From the NCBI RefSeq assembly GCF_001039355.2, contig NW_019775804.1:166792-190601 (forward strand): 23,810 nt of DNA. Reading direction: 5' to 3'. This stretch comes from Lingula anatina (taxonomy: Eukaryota; Brachiopoda; Lingulata; Lingulida; Lingulidae). Positions 19,972 to 23,810 of the stretch are shown piece after piece. Position 1 is the stretch's first letter. Each line of letters opens with the position of its first letter. Position numbers and translations under genes: made by a program. Under the pieces are notes generated by a model. That model made no database searches and was not told the DNA's origin. It worked only from the letters and a program-made list of their open reading frames with translations.

Positions 19972-22900
19972 TCATGTCTTCACAAACTTCATGACAGAAT
20001 GCAGAATTTCTATTCCATGAAGCTCACGCAGCCTCTCTAAGTGTCTGGAAAATAACAGTTCACATGAAAATAAAAATGCCTTTTACATAGCAAACCATAC
20101 ACCTCATGTTTTTATATCATGTGGGTATTGTCTCAAAATAATCAGCCTTATGCTTATCTGCATTACTACATCTACTAAAAAATGTATGAAAAAATTCCCC
20201 ACTAAATCTCTCATGAACTGTTTACTCTTCTACTAACAACATAACATTATCTAAGGTGCCATGACGTCAAAAGACTACTCAGAATTTTCGTTCCTTACCT
20301 TGTATCTCCTTGAGTCAGCTTAGCAATGAGAATGGCACAATTTTCCTGAACCCCTGTCCTCTTGCCGTCCCTCACTATGACCAGGAGGTGCTGAATGATG
20401 TTGGTTTTCACCAGTTTTTGGCACACCCTGTGGTTCTCCGCCAGGTGTGCCAGGCACAGGGCCGCGTTGCCAACCACGATCTCGTCCTGACTCTTTAGAA
20501 GCTCTACTAGAGGACCCAGACCTGGAATACAGGGTGACAAGTAATATACGTGTAGAAACACAACCTCATACACAGCGTGACTGGTCATTTAAATGTGGAA
20601 ACACAACCTAGCTGATACACAGGGTGACTAGTAATTTATATGTGGAAACACAACCTGATACACAGGGTAGTTGATTATTTAAATGTTGAGCAACAACCTT
20701 AAACACAGGTCACTGAAATTTCAGGTGAGGTGCTGCAAGTCTTCTTTATGTTGAAATCATAACAGCACAGAGAGTTCATAAAATGCTTTCCTGGGAAGTG
20801 GAAACCTGTAACGCACATGAACCTACACACTCGAAAAGACCTTGCAAGAATGGCACTAAACACCATAACTTGAATGACTATTATTGAGGTCAAATAAAAC
20901 AGCCAAAGTGGTGTGCTACAGATCAATAATTATGTCTATTTGTCTTTATCATCCCACCTTTATTTTCTACAATACTGTCTCTAGCCTCCTGGCTGACCTT
21001 GGTACACGCGGAGATACAGCGGACTGCTGGCTTTGTAAGGGTAGCTTTCTCACTCTGAAAGATCATAAACAAACAAGGTGGAAAATGACTGATATTGGGG
21101 ACAACTCAGTTAACCTGAAAAAGGGCCTGTGATAAGGTAGAAACATTGTGTTCTCTGTTTCAACGTTAGATCCAGTATTAGAATTAATTTCTTAATCACC
21201 TTAAAGAGGATACCTTAAGAACTATGAAAAAAAAGAAAAAAGGAGAAAAAGTATCAGGAATTGAAAAAAATAGGAAGTCAAATTTTGGTGTTGACTTCTA
21301 GACTTAAATATGTCAGACTGCTTTTGTTTATTTCATTAAAAAGCTATTCATTAGAAATGATTCATAACTGCAACTGTTGCTAGCCACCAACTTACCCGTA
21401 TAATCTGTACCAGTAACTGTGTAATATCCCGTGAACACATCTCGCGGGTAGTCTCTGTTGAATGTGGCAGGATGTTTCCTATGACAGACAGCGCCCTCTC
21501 CTGGACAGCCTCTTTTTCACATTTGGTGTACAGATCTTGACACGTGATGCACAGATCCAGCTCATACTTGTGTTTCGTAACGGCAGTGTTGTCGTACAAG
21601 AGATTAAGTAGCAGTCCCAGAAGAGCAAACAATGTTTCTTCTCCGAGTTTATTGGCATGCTTTTCTGAGTATTCTTTCTGAAATAACAGGGGGAAAACAA
21701 CTATATTATCTTCTTTAAAAGAATACTAATAATTGTATGTATACCTAAAATAATTACAAATAAAAATACCCAGTAACTTGCAGAAAATATATTTTGTCTT
21801 AAAGCTGCTCACAGGAAATTGTAAGGAACATTAAGCAGCTAAATACAGTTCAAATTTCTTAATATCAATTCATTGTTTGGATATATTCTCCTACAACATA
21901 TATAACAACAGATGTCACTGTACACATTTCAATACCGTTAAGTTCTCGACCCTGACAGAGGATAAAAAAGAACAGGAAAAAAGACTGAAAAGAAGTTACA
22001 GACTGAAGATGAAAAAAGACTGCAGAAAAGTCAATCTATTATCTAGTTAACATACCAACATGTGGCAACATCCCTCCCAACACTGTTCCTTGGCACAGAT
22101 CTTGTTCCGTATGAAGGCATCACCACACAGGTTGGTCATACTGGACAGGACAGACGGAAGAATGACGGGATTACTGGTGCCTTTCAACTGAAATAAACAT
22201 TATAACTAAGCAGATTTTTTCTGAATTTTAAAAGATTACAAATACAGATACAGTTTAGCAATACGTTGATTGACAAATTGCTGGGTGTTGCTTGAAATGA
22301 ATTTTGGATAGAGCTATGCCTAGTACAGCATAAAAGGGAAAAGTGACAAAAACTGCAATTATAGAAATCTATTTGCATGGTTTGCTCATACAAATACAGA
22401 CACAAAAAGCTGACTCATTTAATGTTTTTTTCCTTTTGTTCATTTTATGTTTGGTATGAGTCTTTCAGCATAAAACCTCTGTAAGATGGTACATACCAGA
22501 AACTTTTCTAAGGTTGGCAGGACCATTTCTTCAAAACCTGGCCTCAGCTGAGCTTTGAATCTGAAACAAAAAAAGACCCTTGGTCAGGAATCATTTTTGA
22601 TGGATAATATTATAATATTCTTGTGTGACAAAAATCTGCCCATTTACTAACTTTTTCCAGTTTGTATTTCTAAACAACCTCAAAATCAAAAAATTTGATA
22701 AAAATACATGGAGTGCAAAATCTAAGTGTCATGATTAAATAATTTCCAAAGTCAAATCTTTATAAGATTTTATCCCAAACTTTTAATGCATCAACATGCA
22801 TAAAATTTAAATTGTTCTTTAATAATAATAAGTAACAGCAACAGGGGATTTGATTCAGTCCTTGTGAAATCCACTGAAAATAGATCATCCTCAAAAATCT

Positions 22901-23096
22901 ATAACAAAGATATGATAAGGCCCCACTTAATAAAAGCCCCCATTTACCAAAGAAATACCCTTTATAAAACAAATTATAAATTAGAAACAATGTGTACACC
23001 TACTTTCCTTCCAAAGCCAGATTATTGAGGACAGCAGCAGCATTGGAAGAAATAGCACCACTCTTCTTCATGTGACGGAACAGGCAAGACATCAGT
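19972..23096 (-). CDS. TTC12: TTC12, C-terminal part (last seven coding exons)
   Basis: Coding exons, in order of transcription: complement of 23004-23096, 22497-22560, 22056-22187, 21396-21677, 20958-21054, 20299-20521, 19972-20044. All introns are GT-AG, and the phases join to 964 nt ending in TGA, giving 320 residues. The protein is made of armadillo-like helical repeats. The end matches my memory of vertebrate TTC12: VVGNAALCL followed by KTNIIQHLL, then LRELHGIEIL just before the stop, and the protein ends within a few residues of the same place. Human TTC12 is about 705 residues, so this is roughly the last 45%; the TPR domain and earlier armadillo repeats lie beyond the right edge. TTC12 is a cytoplasmic factor for assembly of axonemal dynein arms, and its loss causes primary ciliary dyskinesia in humans. 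No frameshift or stop is seen, so the gene looks intact. Confidence 0.9.
20521..20715 (-). repeat. 43-bp minisatellite starting at the acceptor of a TTC12 exon
   Basis: Units start at 20521, 20564, 20607, 20654 and 20697 (partial). They are 43 bp, except the third (47 bp, with an extra agct). A typical unit reads cctgatacacagggtgac, then taatttatatgtgg and aaacacaa. The first unit begins at the first base of the TTC12 exon 20299-20521, so it contains the working acceptor (ccctgtattccag). Most other units carry a similar ccctgtgtatcag. Confidence 0.85.
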
Positions 23097-23280
23097 CTGG
23101 AAAACAAAATAAATTCTAACAAATACCAAAGATTTATCTGTTAAAATCCATGATAACTGATTTCTACCAGTGTTTCCCATATATATAGTGAAACACACAG
23201 TGGCACAGCAAATAGAAATGTCCTAAACACTGTCTTTAGCAATAGTCCAGGAAATTGGTGAAAAATTGTGCATTTTTTAC
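23097..23280 (-). other. TTC12: TTC12 intron sequence upstream of exon 23004-23096
   Basis: It contains the acceptor tgttttccag at the exon edge. Nothing else is recognised before the repeat that follows. Confidence 0.6.
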
Positions 23281-23810
23281 CTACAAGCATGAAATTTGGC
23301 ACACTTATGGACAATAAAATTCTAAGCAAATTTGGATATATGGGCATGTCTGAAAATTCCAAAATGGCCACCAAAATATCTTTTCAAATTAAAACTTCAA
23401 GTACATAGTCTTCTAATGACTTAAAATATCATATAAAGGTTAGAAAACACCATGGTATGAATCCTTCAGGTGTATTAAATCCAAAATGGCCGCCAAAAGT
23501 AAAAAAGCAGACCATTTATTCAAGATATCCATTTGAATGGGGAATTCATCAAGCACTTAAAACCACAAGCATAAAATTTGGCAGGTCTGTGGAAAATGAA
23601 ATTCTGAGCAAGTTTGGATGTATGGGCATATCCGAAAATTTAAAAATGGCCTTCAAATCCAAGATGGCCTCCATAAATACGGCTTCTAATTAAAACTTCA
23701 AGTATATAGTCTTTTAAGGACGTAAATATCATACAAAGGTTAAAAAACACCACGGTATGAATTCAGAATCAATATTTGCTTTTTTAGGTGTATTAAATCC
23801 AAAATGGCCG
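23281..23810. repeat. diverged tandem repeat with 'ccaaaatggccg' cores
   Basis: Two long units are visible, offset by about 280-317 bp. Landmarks repeat in order: aaatttggca, gcaartttggatrtatggg, aaaacttcaagta, atagtctt, aaacacca.ggtatgaat, ggtgtattaaatccaaaat. Each unit also holds several atggcc motifs preceded by A runs. The array runs off the right edge inside a TTC12 intron. The plus-strand open frame across it is a by-product of the repeat. Confidence 0.8.

Noticed and set aside
20262-20269. Palindromic tgacgtca (CRE) in the last TTC12 intron
   Set aside because: A single 8-bp site in an intron is expected by chance often enough that no role can be claimed.
1-23810. CRISPR arrays, bacterial operons, rRNA or tRNA genes
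   Set aside because: The sequence is eukaryotic, with spliced genes; no CRISPR-type repeat-spacer pattern, rRNA core or tRNA cloverleaf was seen.

Overview
The window is nuclear DNA from an animal. It is AT-rich and intron-dense, with GT-AG introns, microsatellites, short inverted-repeat transposons and two single ambiguous bases (6693, 14748), which suggests a draft assembly. TTC12 on the right edge implies a species with motile cilia. The low GC, the MITEs and the 'aaaatggccg' repeats resemble marine lophotrochozoan genomes, perhaps a bivalve mollusc, but I cannot fix the phylum from sequence alone.

Layout: 1-8.1 kb has no complete gene. It holds four tandem 28-nt exon-like units with intact splice sites on the minus strand (1-235), three non-autonomous DNA transposons, an older dispersed repeat and simple repeats. 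About 7.9-8.5 kb looks like a promoter region with a plus-strand leader exon (8341-8474) and a possible divergent minus-strand leader. From 8.3 to about 15.6 kb is a plus-strand gene with eight coding exons (11556-15160). It encodes a 331-residue protein of two coactosin-like ADF-H domains. Matching intron positions in the two halves show that it arose by internal duplication. Its probable 3' UTR contains a 29-bp minisatellite.

15.7-18.2 kb is mostly empty apart from one MITE and an unexplained lower-AT island. At 18.4-19.1 kb a small minus-strand gene, with a TATA box, signal peptide and two exons, encodes a predicted 65-residue secreted peptide with six cysteines in the mature part. I do not recognise its family.

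19.97-23.1 kb holds the last seven coding exons of TTC12 on the minus strand (320 residues, armadillo-type C-terminal half). The rest of that gene lies beyond the right edge. A 43-bp minisatellite in it starts exactly at a splice acceptor, and a diverged 'aaaatggccg' repeat fills the upstream intron.

The genes show no shared pathway. The ADF-H protein should act on actin, TTC12 in cytoplasmic pre-assembly of axonemal dynein, and the peptide outside the cell. The most unusual structures are the microexon array, the acceptor-anchored minisatellite, the tandem coactosin gene and the six-cysteine peptide.
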